Counted from the first letter of the stretch, positions 42,417 through 51,488 are shown. The stretch is 64,000 nucleotides of DNA from an uncultured Acidimicrobiales bacterium (GCA_958295925.1 CATQHL010000001.1:1129931-1193930), one strand, 5' to 3'. Numbers and translations are program-made. Notes: a model not told the origin generated them from the sequence alone.

Positions 42417-43583
42417 TCAACCGACCTCCAGCCAGGCATTTTGCGGGGGCGAGACCTGGGCGACGCGCCCGCTAAAACGCGGCATCGCCAAGAGTCCCCC
42501 CGACCCAGCCAGAATTTCAAGGTGGGCCTGACTGCCTACTTCGGCGACCTCCACAATTCGCCTTTGGCCAGCGGCGCCCCGCGCCAAATGCACCACGAAG
42601 TCAAGGGCGGAGGAAATCTGGTCCCTCAGTGCCCCCAGGGGCAGTCCGCTGTCGGCCATCATCACCATGCTCTCGAGGCGGCGCAGGGCGTCTTCGGCTC
42701 CGTTGGCGTGACAGGTGGACATGCATCCGTCGTGGCCGGTGTTCATGGCCTGCAGGAGGTCAAAGGCCTCTGCCCCTCTCACTTCCCCCACAAGGATGCG
42801 GTCCGGGCGCATCCGCAGGGCGTTTCGTACAAGGTCCCTTACTGTCACAGGCGCCAATCCCTCCACGCTCCTGGTGCGGGCCTCAAGGCGAACCACGTGA
42901 TCGGAGTCGAGTCGAAGTTCGGCAGCGTCCTCAACGCTGATGATTCGGGCGCCCCGAGGTATCTCGCCGGCCATCGTGTTCAGGAGCGTGGTCTTTCCTG
43001 CCCCTGTGCCACCGCTCACCAGGACGTTTGCCCGCGCCCTGACAATCCAGCCGAGCAAGCTCGCCACACCGTGCGAAGCGAAGTCCTCCAATTTCAAGCG
43101 CAGTGACCCGAATCTGCGGATGCACAGATACGGGCCGTCCACCGCAATCGGCGGCATCACCACGTTCACGCGGGAGCCGTCGGGCAGACGGGCGTCTACC
43201 AGAGGCGAGGTTCGATCAGCGCGAAGACCCAGCGGGGAGACGATCTGCTCGATCAACTGCCCAAGGGTGGACTCGCCGATAGTCACCTCAACGGGGCGCA
43301 GTTCGCCCGCCGACTCAATCCAGACTCCGCCGCGTCCGTTTACCATCACCTCATTCACGGAGGGGTCGTCCAGAAACTGTTCGAGCGGGCCAAAACCGCA
43401 CATCCGAGCCAATACCCTCTCGGCCAGCTCACGCTGAAGTTCCGGGCTCAAGAGCGGCGTCCGGCGGTTTACGATTTCCCTAACACGGTCATAATCGGGA
43501 GGAACTCCACCGGAGGTGGAATCGGCTACCAGCCGGTGAAGTTCGCTCTCCTCATGGGCGAGGTGACGGTTCAGTCTTTCCAC
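42417..43583 (-). CDS. cpaF: Tad pilus ATPase (CpaF/TadA family)
   Basis: A secretion ATPase of 388 residues that powers pilus assembly. Walker A is '[22 protein letters not shown]', the Asp box/Walker B region is '[34 protein letters not shown]', and the His box follows as '[16 protein letters not shown]'. The N-terminal '[20 protein letters not shown]' is also typical. I chose GTG 43583, overlapping the upstream gene by 13 bp. The 75 extra residues of the ORF-track entry are a shadow of that gene. Confidence 0.93.
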   Translation of the reverse strand: MERLNRHLAHEESELHRLVADSTSGGVPPDYDRVREIVNRRTPLLSPELQRELAERVLARMCGFGPLEQFLDDPSVNEVMVNGRGGVWIESAGELRPVEVTIGESTLGQLIEQIVSPLGLRADRTSPLVDARLPDGSRVNVVMPPIAVDGPYLCIRRFGSLRLKLEDFASHGVASLLGWIVRARANVLVSGGTGAGKTTLLNTMAGEIPRGARIISVEDAAELRLDSDHVVRLEARTRSVEGLAPVTVRDLVRNALRMRPDRILVGEVRGAEAFDLLQAMNTGHDGCMSTCHANGAEDALRRLESMVMMADSGLPLGALRDQISSALDFVVHLARGAAGQRRIVEVAEVGSQAHLEILAGSGGLLAMPRFSGRVAQVSPPQNAWLEVG

Positions 43584-44272
43584 GCCTGTTGCACTGCCTT
43601 TGCAACTCCGTTCGGAAATCTTCCCACCAGCACGCCGGCGTCCACCGAGCGCGCCACGGCTGGATCCACCTCCAGTCGCAACACCAGAGGCGCCCCCACC
43701 ACGTCTTCGACGTCGTTGGGAGTGAGCGCGCGGCCTGCCTCCTGAAGCAGGACAACCCCGCTTGGCTGAAGCGGCGCCCGGGCTGCGCGTCTCAATGCCA
43801 GGAAGCACGGCCTAGTGACCAGCCAGGACCTGTCGGCCTGCGCAACCACCGCGCGCCGCACCTCTATCTCGTCGGGCTTGCTCTTAAGGTCGGGGGAGTC
43901 ACCGCCCGGACGCCAGAGGCAGCCACCGTCTATGACCGTCTCACGGTGTTCCGCAGAGAGCTCCCGCGACATCACTTCAGCCCTTTCCGGGTGTCGAAGG
44001 GGCCCCGAGCCCCGTGGCAGCAGAGAGAGATTCTCAGCCGCTTCCCGCTCCAGAAGCCTGAGCGCGTCTATGCGCACCTCGTCTTCGGCGCTCAGCCATT
44101 CGGCAATCCCTGGCGACGATGGTTCGGGCACACCCAGGACGCCGGGGGCGTCTCCGTCGAGGTCAACCAGCAGCGCCCCTGAGCTGAACATCTCAGCTGC
44201 CTGGCGCGCCAGAAGCGCTGCCACCACCGACGCTCCAACGCCGCCCTTTACCGACCAACATGCAATACTCAT
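43571..44272 (-). CDS. CpaE/TadZ-like MinD-family ATPase of the tad locus
   Basis: A 233-residue protein starting 'SIACWSVKGGVGASVVAALLA', a deviant Walker A (K-G-G-x-G-x-S). 'GALLVDLDGDAPGVLGV' is the switch region. The remainder is shorter and more divergent than true MinD, as in CpaE/Ssd-like localisation factors that lead actinobacterial tad operons. The ATG at 44272 has AAGGAG eight bases upstream, and the 51 extra residues of the ORF-track version precede that site. It probably positions the pilus machine. Confidence 0.8.
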   Translation of the reverse strand: MSIACWSVKGGVGASVVAALLARQAAEMFSSGALLVDLDGDAPGVLGVPEPSSPGIAEWLSAEDEVRIDALRLLEREAAENLSLLPRGSGPLRHPERAEVMSRELSAEHRETVIDGGCLWRPGGDSPDLKSKPDEIEVRRAVVAQADRSWLVTRPCFLALRRAARAPLQPSGVVLLQEAGRALTPNDVEDVVGAPLVLRLEVDPAVARSVDAGVLVGRFPNGVAKAVQQAWKD

Positions 44273-44627
44273 CCCATAACTCCTTGATTCGTTTCCGTTT
44301 TCCTGGGGGAAGGGAGGGAAGATCCTGAGGGGGGGAGGAGCGTTGGGCAGCCACGGGGGCGGAACTCCGGCGGGGCGGCCTGGAATCGCCTGCTGCTGAG
44401 GTCCAACTAGTCCGCTGGTGGCCAAGGTTGGCCAATTACGGACGCAGGAAGCCGATCAGAGACCAGTCAGGCCACAGGCAGCCCCGAGAGCTGACCCGAA
44501 CTAGCTCAGGCAGAACGCGAAAGCGTCAAATGAGGGGGAAGGTGAGTGCTTTTGCGGGGAGGGAGGGGAAATGTTGGTAGACGCAGGGGTAGGCCGCGGC
44601 GTCAAGCAGGACGGCTTGTCCGGAAAG
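44273..44627. other. Non-coding leader upstream of the tad locus
   Basis: About 355 bp with no supportable gene on either strand. It contains purine-rich G runs on the plus strand and the AAGGAG ribosome site of the CpaE-like gene at its left end. If the promoter at 44710-44738 drives the tad genes, this stretch is a long 5' leader. I found no clear riboswitch or terminator. Confidence 0.5.
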
Positions 44628-44702
44628 TCAGACCTCCCGGACCTTCTTAGCCACCCAAGCCACGAGCGCTGCTACCAGTACGAAAAGAAAAAACTTCCTC
44701 AC
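44628..44702 (-). CDS. Possible leaderless 24-aa membrane peptide (not in ORF track)
   Basis: The GTG at 44702 opens a 24-residue frame: basic start (RKFF), a hydrophobic core ('LFVLVAALVAWVA') and a basic end ('KKVREV'), then TGA. The start codon lies about eight bases after a good -10 element, so transcription would begin at or next to the start codon, giving a leaderless message as is common in actinobacteria. Such a short frame could arise by chance; the membrane-peptide pattern and the promoter placement are the only support. Confidence 0.35.
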   Translation of the reverse strand: MRKFFLFVLVAALVAWVAKKVREV

Positions 44703-44709
44703 GCATCAA

Positions 44710-44738
44710 AGTATACGTGCTTGCGCGGCGGGCCGCAA
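44710..44738 (-). promoter_or_regulatory. Sigma-A-type promoter between selC and the tad locus
   Basis: Read on the minus strand, TTGCGG (44738-44733) and TATACT (44715-44710) are separated by exactly 17 bp, a good housekeeping promoter. It points left, away from selC, toward the 24-aa frame and the tad genes. Confidence 0.55.
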
Positions 44739-44778
44739 TAGGGAATGCCCCACAAATCTCAGGGATTGCCTTGGTTTG

Positions 44779-44874
44779 TGGCGGAGGTGGACGGGAATCG
44801 AACCCGCCGGATGGGGATCGCCCATCCCACCCGCTTTGAAGGCGGGGGAGCCCACCAGGCGCTCGGACACCTCC
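44779..44874 (-). tRNA. selC: tRNA-Sec (selenocysteine, anticodon TCA)
   Basis: The minus strand folds as a selenocysteine tRNA of 93 nt plus encoded CCA. It has a GGAGGTG/CACCTCC acceptor, an anticodon stem CCCGC/GCGGG around CTTCAAA (anticodon TCA, reading UGA), a long GC-rich variable arm, and a GGCGGG-TTCGATT-CCCGTC T arm. Acceptor plus T stem total 13 bp, as bacterial tRNA-Sec requires (8+5). The discriminator is G. It could be mistaken for tRNA-Ser, but the anticodon and stem lengths decide. selA and selB lie 9 kb to the right. Confidence 0.95.
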
Positions 44875-44922
44875 GCGGCAAAGCAGAACCCTACAACTGC
44901 AGCCCACCCGTCCGACAGGCGC

Positions 44923-45858
44923 TCAGACTGGTAGAAGCTCCCTTGCGCCGGTGTCGGAGGAAGGATGGCGTAACTTCGACATGGCACGAGCCTCGAGCTG
45001 GCGGATTCTCTCGCGGGTTAGGTTGAACTCCTCTCCCACTTCCTCGAGGGTAAGAGGCCCACGTCCGTCGAGTCCGTAGCGCAGGGTGAGAATTTGCCTC
45101 TCTCGCAACTTGAGAGGGGAGAGCAGGCGCTGAATTTCGTCGGGCAGCAGTTTCGTTGCGGCAACCTCAAAGGGCGACTCGGCCGAACGGTCCTCCACAA
45201 CGTCCGCCAAATTGGCTTCACCATCTTCTCTGAGGGGCTCGGAGAGAGAGCGCGGATCGGAGGCGAAACGCATCGCCTCGGTGACTTTTTGTTCCGGCAT
45301 CTCCACCATGTCCGCCACCTCCTTGAGGGTGGGGGCACGGCCCAGTTCCAACTCCAGCCTTGCCCTGGCCTTTTGAACCCTGGTCAAGGTGTCCCCGGCG
45401 TGTACCGGCAGTCGAATCGTGCGCCCAGTGTTTGCAATGCCTCTGGTGATGGCTTGACGAATCCACCACGTGGCATACGTGGAGAACTTGAACCCTTTGC
45501 GCCAGTCAAACTTCTCCACTGCGTGGATGAGCCCCAGGTTGCCTTCCTGAACCAGGTCGAGCAGCGGCAGCCCCGAAGCCTGATATTTCTTGGCGATCGA
45601 CACGACCAGCCGCAGATTCGACTGGACGAACCTCTTTTCCGCCTTCGCCCCCTCGCTCTTTATTCGCTCCAATTCCCTGCGGCGTTTTTCGCTTAACGGC
45701 TTTCGGTGGACAAGCTCCTTTTTTGCTTCCTTGCCGTCTTCGATTTTCTGGGCGAGCTGCACCTCCCCTTCTTTCGTGAGGAGCGGATGCTGGCCGATTT
45801 CAGTCAGGTAGCGGCGTACGAGGTCCTCGTCGTCTCGTTCGTACCTGTCCCTGGTCAT
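44923..45858 (-). CDS. RNA polymerase sigma factor, RpoD/HrdB family (sigma-70 group 1/2)
   Basis: A 311-residue sigma-70. Region 1.2 is '[26 protein letters not shown]'. Region 2 includes '[54 protein letters not shown]'. Regions 3 and 4 are intact, ending '[20 protein letters not shown]'. The 35-residue basic segment after 1.2 ('[25 protein letters not shown]') is a short insertion. It lacks the long acidic region 1.1, so it may be the primary or a close secondary factor (SigA/SigB/HrdB-like). It lies directly upstream of selC on the same strand. Confidence 0.9.
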   Translation of the reverse strand: MTRDRYERDDEDLVRRYLTEIGQHPLLTKEGEVQLAQKIEDGKEAKKELVHRKPLSEKRRRELERIKSEGAKAEKRFVQSNLRLVVSIAKKYQASGLPLLDLVQEGNLGLIHAVEKFDWRKGFKFSTYATWWIRQAITRGIANTGRTIRLPVHAGDTLTRVQKARARLELELGRAPTLKEVADMVEMPEQKVTEAMRFASDPRSLSEPLREDGEANLADVVEDRSAESPFEVAATKLLPDEIQRLLSPLKLRERQILTLRYGLDGRGPLTLEEVGEEFNLTRERIRQLEARAMSKLRHPSSDTGARELLPV

Positions 45859-45954
45859 TAACCCAACCTCTCGAAATAACGCAGAACGAATAATCGCCAG
45901 CAGACCATTGGCTTCTCCCTAGCCCGCCCCATTTTACCGATTTAGTCCTTCTCT

Positions 45955-46521
45955 TCAACGCATATCCGGCATTGGCCCGAAGATGCGGCCGCCCGCGCCT
46001 TCAGCGCTCCCGACCGTTCGCCTTGCCAAGCGCTTGGCAATTTCTGTATTGCCCGAAGTAGCCAACAGACCCTCCAGCAGATCCTCCCCAGTCGAGATGA
46101 ACCCCCTGACATCGCTCAGCGCAAGGGCGGCGTGACGGCGTTCCGGCGCTTCCGCGACGCAGCCGAGAACGCTGAGAAACTCAGCCAACGACACTTCAAG
46201 GGGAGGCAGAATCGCACGGTTCAAAACCGCTAGCCGCTCAAACGTATGAAAAAGGCCGGTGCACTCAGCGCCGGGCCACCCTTCCCAGCCTGGAAAAGGT
46301 GCTATGCGCTCGACGGCGGCCAGGGCCGGGGAGTCGGGCAGCAACACCTCCCATATGAAGCCGTGCACCTCAGACTGCCTGCCCAAGGTGTGAAAGTGCA
46401 GCCTGGCCCGGGGATTCTGCTCATCGGCCGCCCAGCCGGACAGAAGCCTCCCAAGGCTCTGCCCGAACCACGTGTAGCGCCCCACGCGGTCAGCCAGATC
46501 CTCTATTGGAACGCCGATCAC
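45955..46521 (-). CDS. Uncharacterised protein, possibly ferritin-like helical
   Basis: A 188-residue protein I cannot assign firmly. The first 80 residues ('DRVGRYTWFGQSLGRLLSGWAADEQNPRARLHFHTLGRQSEVHGFIWEVLLP') have the spacing of a helical bundle seen in actinobacterial ferritin-like proteins of unknown function, with several His and Glu that might bind metal. The rest is also mostly helical, with no signal peptide. The GTG start overlaps the nadE stop as GTGA, so it is made with NAD synthetase. That coupling is the main clue. Confidence 0.6.
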   Translation of the reverse strand: MIGVPIEDLADRVGRYTWFGQSLGRLLSGWAADEQNPRARLHFHTLGRQSEVHGFIWEVLLPDSPALAAVERIAPFPGWEGWPGAECTGLFHTFERLAVLNRAILPPLEVSLAEFLSVLGCVAEAPERRHAALALSDVRGFISTGEDLLEGLLATSGNTEIAKRLARRTVGSAEGAGGRIFGPMPDMR

Positions 46522-48224
46522 TGCACAGATCCCCGATAGTGGCTGGTGATTGGCATGCGGCGGTCCTTGCCGAACGCCTTGGCGGTAACGCGCACCCCGG
46601 GCGGGGATTGTCGACGCTTGTACTCCGCGTAGTCCACCATCTGGGCCAACCTAAGCACCAAGACGTCATCGGCCCCCGAGGCGATGAGTTCGGCTGGCGT
46701 CTTGTCGTCTTCCACCAGGGCTCTGGCGAGAGGATCGAGCATCTCGTAGGGGGGGAGGCTCTGGGAATCGATCTGATCCGGCCGAAGTTCGGCGGAGGGT
46801 TCCTTAACGAGCACCCCCGCAGGGATGAGCGAAAAACCCGCCAGTGCGTTGCGATAGCGGGCAAGTTCGTATACCTGCATCTTCCAGACGTCCTTTATGG
46901 GGGCGAAAGCGCCGGCCGAGTCTCCGTAGAGGGTGGAGTAACCAACGGCGCTCTCCGTCTTGTTGCCTGTGGCGAGCACCAGCCAGCCGAACTTGTTGGC
47001 GAGAGCCATAAGGATCACGGCCCTGATGCGAGACTGGATGTTCTCTTCAGTGGTGTCGGGGGGCAAATCGCCGAACCCGGGCGCCAGCATCTTTCCGAAG
47101 GCTGCGTGAGCAGGCTCAATCGGAATCAGCCGACTGTCCACCCCCAGGTTGGAGCAGAGTTCCTCGGCGTCTTCAACGGAGTGCCCTGAGGAGAAGCGGG
47201 AGGGCATCAGCACGCAGCAGACGTTCTCAGGCCCCAGGGCGTCTGCGGCCACCGTCGCCACGAGGGATGAGTCCACACCCCCAGAGGCGCCTAGGCAGGC
47301 TCGGGAAAAGCCGTTCTTGCGAACGTAGTCGCGGGTTCCCAATACCAAAGCCGCGTAGACCTCGGCCAGCCGGTCGGTGTCCACTGGCAGAGCGGAGCCG
47401 CTCAAGGGCCGCCTGGCGACTGCTTGAGTCTCGCTCACGCAGTGCCTGCGCACGCCAAGATCGGCGTTGCCCTCTGCCGGTGGCCTTTTCGCAACCTCTA
47501 CGTCTGCCACCAGAGACTGTTCGGCAAACGAGGCCGCCTTCGCAACTGTCTTTCCCGAGGCGTCCACCACCAGGGAGTTGCCGTCGAAAACCAACTCGTC
47601 CTGTCCCCCCACCAAGTTGAGGTAGGCGATCGGGCGGTCGATCTCGCCCGCACGCCGCCGCAGAAGATCAAAACGCTCGCTCGCCTTTCCCTGGCAGTAT
47701 GGGGAGGCGTTGATGTTGAGAATCAGCTCCGCGCCCGCTTCCGCCAGTTTGTTGACAGCCCCTCCGTCTACCCAGAGATCCTCGCAGATGGACACCCCCA
47801 GACTCACGCCTCCGACCGTAAAGAGGCTGTCGGGCCTGCCCGGGGCAAAGTAACGGCGTTCGTCAAAGACCCCGTAGTTTGGAAGGTGGGCCTTTCGAAC
47901 GAAGCCGATTATGTCGCCTTCGGCGCAAATCGCCGCTGCGTTATAGACGGCGCCCGACTCCTCCTCCAACAAGGGCAGGCCCACCACGGCCGCACAACGT
48001 GCGGTGGCTGCAGCCACCTTTTCCAGGCTGCTGCGGCAGTCTGCTATGAATTGCGGCTTGCCAAGCAAGTCCTCGGGTGGGTAGCCGCAAATTGCCAGTT
48101 CCGGGAAAGCAGCCAAGTCGGCTCCGGCTTCGGCGGCGAAGGCCAGACCGTCGAGAACCCGCCTGAGGTTGCCTTCGAGGTCACCTACTACGAAATTGAG
48201 CTGGAAAAGCCCGATTCGAAGCAC
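46518..48224 (-). CDS. nadE: Glutamine-dependent NAD+ synthetase
   Basis: A 568-residue two-domain enzyme. The N-terminal nitrilase-type glutaminase has its Glu in 'AAFPELAICGYPPEDLL', Lys in 'VRKAHLPNYGVFDERRYF' and Cys in 'LGVSICEDLWVDGGA'. The C-terminal synthetase has the PP-loop 'CLGASGGVDSSLVATVAADAL' and 'LATGNKTESAVGYSTLYGDSAGAFAPIKDVWK'. The enzyme aminates deamido-NAD using glutamine-derived ammonia. It sits 54 bp after glnA on the same strand, which links glutamine supply and use. Confidence 0.96.
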   Translation of the reverse strand: MLRIGLFQLNFVVGDLEGNLRRVLDGLAFAAEAGADLAAFPELAICGYPPEDLLGKPQFIADCRSSLEKVAAATARCAAVVGLPLLEEESGAVYNAAAICAEGDIIGFVRKAHLPNYGVFDERRYFAPGRPDSLFTVGGVSLGVSICEDLWVDGGAVNKLAEAGAELILNINASPYCQGKASERFDLLRRRAGEIDRPIAYLNLVGGQDELVFDGNSLVVDASGKTVAKAASFAEQSLVADVEVAKRPPAEGNADLGVRRHCVSETQAVARRPLSGSALPVDTDRLAEVYAALVLGTRDYVRKNGFSRACLGASGGVDSSLVATVAADALGPENVCCVLMPSRFSSGHSVEDAEELCSNLGVDSRLIPIEPAHAAFGKMLAPGFGDLPPDTTEENIQSRIRAVILMALANKFGWLVLATGNKTESAVGYSTLYGDSAGAFAPIKDVWKMQVYELARYRNALAGFSLIPAGVLVKEPSAELRPDQIDSQSLPPYEMLDPLARALVEDDKTPAELIASGADDVLVLRLAQMVDYAEYKRRQSPPGVRVTAKAFGKDRRMPITSHYRGSVQ

Positions 48225-48278
48225 GTCGCAGACTCCAGTAAACAGGCCATGCCGCCCGGCGGGCGACAGGGCACGGTG

Positions 48279-49706
48279 CTAGACCGAGTAGTAGAGCTCG
48301 TACTCCATCGGGTGAGGACGCAGTCCTATCTCGTCTATCTCGGCTCGCTTGCATTCTGTGTAGGACTCCAGCAAAGACTTGCTGAACACACCGCCGGCAA
48401 GCAGGAAGTCGTGATCTGACTCGAGGGCGTCCAGCGACCGGGACAGAAATCTCGGAACAGTCCGTACACGGCTCGCTTCCTCCGGGGAAAGGGCGTAGAT
48501 GTTGGTGTCGAGTGGATCGCCCGGGGAAAGCTCCCTCTCGATTCCGTCAAGACCAGCCATGAGCATGGCGGCAAACGTCAAGTATGGGTTGGCGGAGGGG
48601 TCTGGACAGCGGAACTCCAGCCGACGGGCTGCGGGTTGGTCGGAGTACATCGGAATCCTGATGGCAGCCGAGCGGTTGCGCTGGGAGTAGACCAGGTGCA
48701 CCGGGGCCTCGTATCCCGGCACGAGCCGCTTGTAGGAGTTGACCGTGGGGGCGGCGAAGGCCATCACCGTGGCGGCGTGGGCCAGCAGCCCGCCGATGAA
48801 GTGCAGCGCCATCGGCGACAGGCTGGCGTAGCCCGACGCGTCGTAGAACAGATTCTCCTCGGCTTTCCAGAGCGACATGTGGGTGTGCATGCCCGATCCG
48901 TTGTCATTGTAGATCGGCTTAGGCATGAACGTGGCCGTCTTGCCCGCCAGTGCGGCGACGTTCTTGCAGACGTACTTGTAAGTCTGCGCCTTGTCGGCCA
49001 TTTTGGTCAAGGAGTCGAAGCGCAGGTCTATCTCTACCTGCCCCGCCGTGCCAACCTCGTGGTGATGCAGCTCCACCTCCACCCCACATAACTCGAGGAT
49101 CTTGGTCATCTCGGAGCGAAGATCATGGCAGGAGTCCAGCGGGGAAAGCGGGACGTAGCCGCCTTTGTAGGGAATCTTGTGGCCTGTGTTGAGCGCCCCC
49201 TGAATGTCGGTGTGATCCTGCGAGGTCCAGGGCGCCTCTACCGAGTAGACCTTGAACATGGCGCTGCTGGGCGTGTTTTCATAGGCGACGCTGTCGAAGA
49301 TGAAGAACTCCAGCTCCGGGCCTACGTAGCAGGTGTCGGCGATGCCTATGTTCGCCAGGTGCTGCTCGGCCCTCCTCGCCACTACACGCGAGTCTTTGTC
49401 GTAATCCGCCCCCGTCACCGGGTCGCGTACGGTTCCCAGCATTACCAGGGTGGAGTACTGGTAGAAGGGATCCATAAAAGCCGTCTCGGGGTTAGGCGTC
49501 AGCAGCATGTCGGAGTCGTCGATGGACTGAAAGCCTCTGATAGACGAACCGTCAAACCCCAGACCGTGGCTAAAGAAACTCTCATTCAGCTGGGAACGGG
49601 GGATGGTGAAGTGTTGCTGGAGTCCGTGGAGGTCGGTGGAGCGGACCTCCACAAACTCGACATCCTCCTTAGCAACCTTGTGCATTACTTCTTGGGCTGT
49701 TGACAT
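48279..49706 (-). CDS. glnA: Glutamine synthetase, type I
   Basis: A GSI enzyme of 475 residues. It has the beta-grasp N-terminus 'FVEVRSTDLHG', 'GLGFDGSSIRGFQSIDDSDMLLTPN' and the ATP-binding 'KPIYNDNGSGMHTHMSLWK'. The glutamate-binding loop ends 'RNRSAAIRIP'. Near the C-terminus, 'NIYALSPEEA' keeps the tyrosine that GlnE adenylylates in GSI-beta enzymes, so covalent control is possible. ATG 49706 follows GAGGTG at proper distance; the GTG at 49712 in the ORF track is less likely. Confidence 0.97.
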   Translation of the reverse strand: MSTAQEVMHKVAKEDVEFVEVRSTDLHGLQQHFTIPRSQLNESFFSHGLGFDGSSIRGFQSIDDSDMLLTPNPETAFMDPFYQYSTLVMLGTVRDPVTGADYDKDSRVVARRAEQHLANIGIADTCYVGPELEFFIFDSVAYENTPSSAMFKVYSVEAPWTSQDHTDIQGALNTGHKIPYKGGYVPLSPLDSCHDLRSEMTKILELCGVEVELHHHEVGTAGQVEIDLRFDSLTKMADKAQTYKYVCKNVAALAGKTATFMPKPIYNDNGSGMHTHMSLWKAEENLFYDASGYASLSPMALHFIGGLLAHAATVMAFAAPTVNSYKRLVPGYEAPVHLVYSQRNRSAAIRIPMYSDQPAARRLEFRCPDPSANPYLTFAAMLMAGLDGIERELSPGDPLDTNIYALSPEEASRVRTVPRFLSRSLDALESDHDFLLAGGVFSKSLLESYTECKRAEIDEIGLRPHPMEYELYYSV

Positions 49707-49793
49707 ATACACACCTCAAATTGGTCGGGAACGAACAAAGTAATAAATGGGGAGTCTCCAGATTTCGCCTCGCCGACTGGGGATCCCTCTGGC

Positions 49794-49822
49794 ATTCTAG
49801 GCAACCTGAGGCGATCTTGAAA
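49794..49822 (-). promoter_or_regulatory. Candidate promoter for glnA
   Basis: Read leftward, TTTCAA (49822-49817) and TAGAAT (49799-49794) are separated by 17 bp. The -10 matches the consensus at five of six positions, the -35 at three. The start site would be near 49787, giving an 80-nt leader. I saw no clear GlnR site. Confidence 0.4.
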
Positions 49823-49844
49823 CTTGGATTTTGCATTTGCGCCC

Positions 49845-51488
49845 TCAGCGATCTGTGGGCCATCGAGGTGGACACCCTCTAGCCAGCCAAGTGGCCGCCA
49901 CAGTCGCCACGAAAACGGAATCTGAACCGTTCACCGGTTCGCCCTCGCTGGGCAGGATTCTTACCTCAATCCTGGGAGTTCTTGCCGCAGGCACCACGCC
50001 AAAAGAGCGGATGGTGAGATCGGCCACATGGCCTTCAGGGCTAACGGCAACGGCCTCTGACGTGACCAGGCTGTACCCCATGTGGGCAGCGCCGATGCAG
50101 TACGAACGCAGCACCACCTCGTCGATTGGATCTCCGCAGCGGACTTCCACTTCGATTACCTCTTCTGTGCCATCCGTGCGCAGCCATGCCCTTGCCTCGC
50201 CGCCACCAGGAACCGTCACAGGGGAAAGCTTGCCTTCAGCCCCTGCGATGAGCGCCACGGCCTCAGCCACCCCGGCAGCGCGGGCATGCATCGTTGTGGG
50301 AGGCCCCGGCAAATCCAGGAGACGCATCTCCAGGCCAGGGGCGACGGAAGAGACTGCGGCGGCTAGGCCGGGTGTCCGAGCGGCCAGCAGCACGCCAGTC
50401 CCGTCGGGGTTGGCTCCCCCTGCCACGGGAGGGCGCTTGGCGCCCAGTCGCGTCGCCTCCTCTCGAGGGTAGACCACCCTCACCGCCCGCCCCGTCTCAT
50501 CGGCCAACCGTCGGGCGGCGGCCTGAACCTCGCTGCCTCGCTTCCCACCGAACGCACCTCCGTTGGCGAGCGGGCTGGCAGGCTCGCCGCCGGGCAGACA
50601 CCATGAGGAGTCAAGTTCCAGATAGGCGGGTTCTACCCAGCAAGTGCTCAAAGTGCAGGCCCACTCTCCCGGGGGCGCCTTCAGCGGCGGCGTAGGGGGC
50701 ATGCCGCTGCGCCTGCCGCCGGGCGTTGCGGCGGCGGCGCGCGCTTCGGACAGGCTCTCTCCCAGCGCCCAGCCGCCGATGGTGGTGGGGACTGCCACGA
50801 GCGCGTCGACGGGGGCGCAGTCCTCTGCGAAACCGCCCATTCCAAGAGCCACCTGCACGCCTACCGCCTGCCTGCACCTGCCCTCCAGTTCCGCCCTTCG
50901 AGCCGCAGCCTGAAAGTCTCGCCGCCTCGTCTGCGCCCCTTTGAGGAAGTTCGGGCGCGCACCCACCGCTCTCGGCCGCTCATCGGGGCAGGAGTTCAGT
51001 GGAGATTGCGCCAGAGGCGCAGTTGCCTTGATCGCATCGGTTCCTGCACTTCCTGCCACGTTTCGCCAAGCCTCGGCGATCGTCTGCCACCCCGTGCAGC
51101 GGCAAAGGTGCGCAGCCAGGGCGCGGCTCGGATCGCCGTCCGGCGAGCGACGTCTCAGGCCTTCAAGTCGGAGGATGATACCCGGGGTGCAAAATCCGCA
51201 CTGGCTGGCACCAGTGGCGCAGAACGCCTCCGCCCACGTAAGGGCGTCATCTCCAAGCCCTTCAAGCGTCGTCACATCACGTCCGGAAACCCTGCGGGCG
51301 GGGGTGACGCAGGAAACCCTTGGCGCCCCGTCTACCAGTACCGTGCAGGCCCCGCATTGACCTTGTGGAGAGCAGCCGTCCTTCACGCTGCGAATCCCCA
51401 AGCACTCCCGAAGCAACGAGAGCAACGAAACCCCTGAGTCAGGAAAGCTCATGTCCTGGCCGTTTACGTGCAGACTGAGTTCAGCCAC
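49845..51488 (-). CDS. Fusion of a 2Fe-2S hydroxylase subunit with a shortened molybdopterin-subunit-like domain
   Basis: A 547-residue protein. Residues 1-150 are a CoxS/XdhC-type 2Fe-2S subunit: 'GCSPQGQCGACTVLVDG' (plant-type cluster) and 'QCGFCTPGIIL...HLCRCTGW' (second cluster), both complete. The remaining 400 residues resemble a xanthine-dehydrogenase large subunit reduced to half the normal 750 or more. 'ALVAVPTTIGGWALGE' and the pterin loop 'NGGAFGGKRGSEVQAAA' are recognisable, but the hammerhead domain and the usual active-site Glu region are not. No FAD subunit is adjacent. It may be a scaffold, an electron-transfer protein or a remodelled enzyme. The frame is open throughout, so a simple frameshift is not evident. 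Confidence 0.75.
   Translation of the reverse strand: MAELSLHVNGQDMSFPDSGVSLLSLLRECLGIRSVKDGCSPQGQCGACTVLVDGAPRVSCVTPARRVSGRDVTTLEGLGDDALTWAEAFCATGASQCGFCTPGIILRLEGLRRRSPDGDPSRALAAHLCRCTGWQTIAEAWRNVAGSAGTDAIKATAPLAQSPLNSCPDERPRAVGARPNFLKGAQTRRRDFQAAARRAELEGRCRQAVGVQVALGMGGFAEDCAPVDALVAVPTTIGGWALGESLSEARAAAATPGGRRSGMPPTPPLKAPPGEWACTLSTCWVEPAYLELDSSWCLPGGEPASPLANGGAFGGKRGSEVQAAARRLADETGRAVRVVYPREEATRLGAKRPPVAGGANPDGTGVLLAARTPGLAAAVSSVAPGLEMRLLDLPGPPTTMHARAAGVAEAVALIAGAEGKLSPVTVPGGGEARAWLRTDGTEEVIEVEVRCGDPIDEVVLRSYCIGAAHMGYSLVTSEAVAVSPEGHVADLTIRSFGVVPAARTPRIEVRILPSEGEPVNGSDSVFVATVAATWLARGCPPRWPTDR

Noticed and set aside
44782-44874. tRNA-Ser
   Set aside because: The anticodon is TCA and the acceptor plus T stem has 13 bp, which identifies tRNA-Sec.
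49845-51488. Frameshifted or split xanthine dehydrogenase
   Set aside because: The 547-codon frame is open with consistent codon use, and I saw no missing domain in another frame nearby; a fusion is the simpler reading, though decay by in-frame deletion remains possible.
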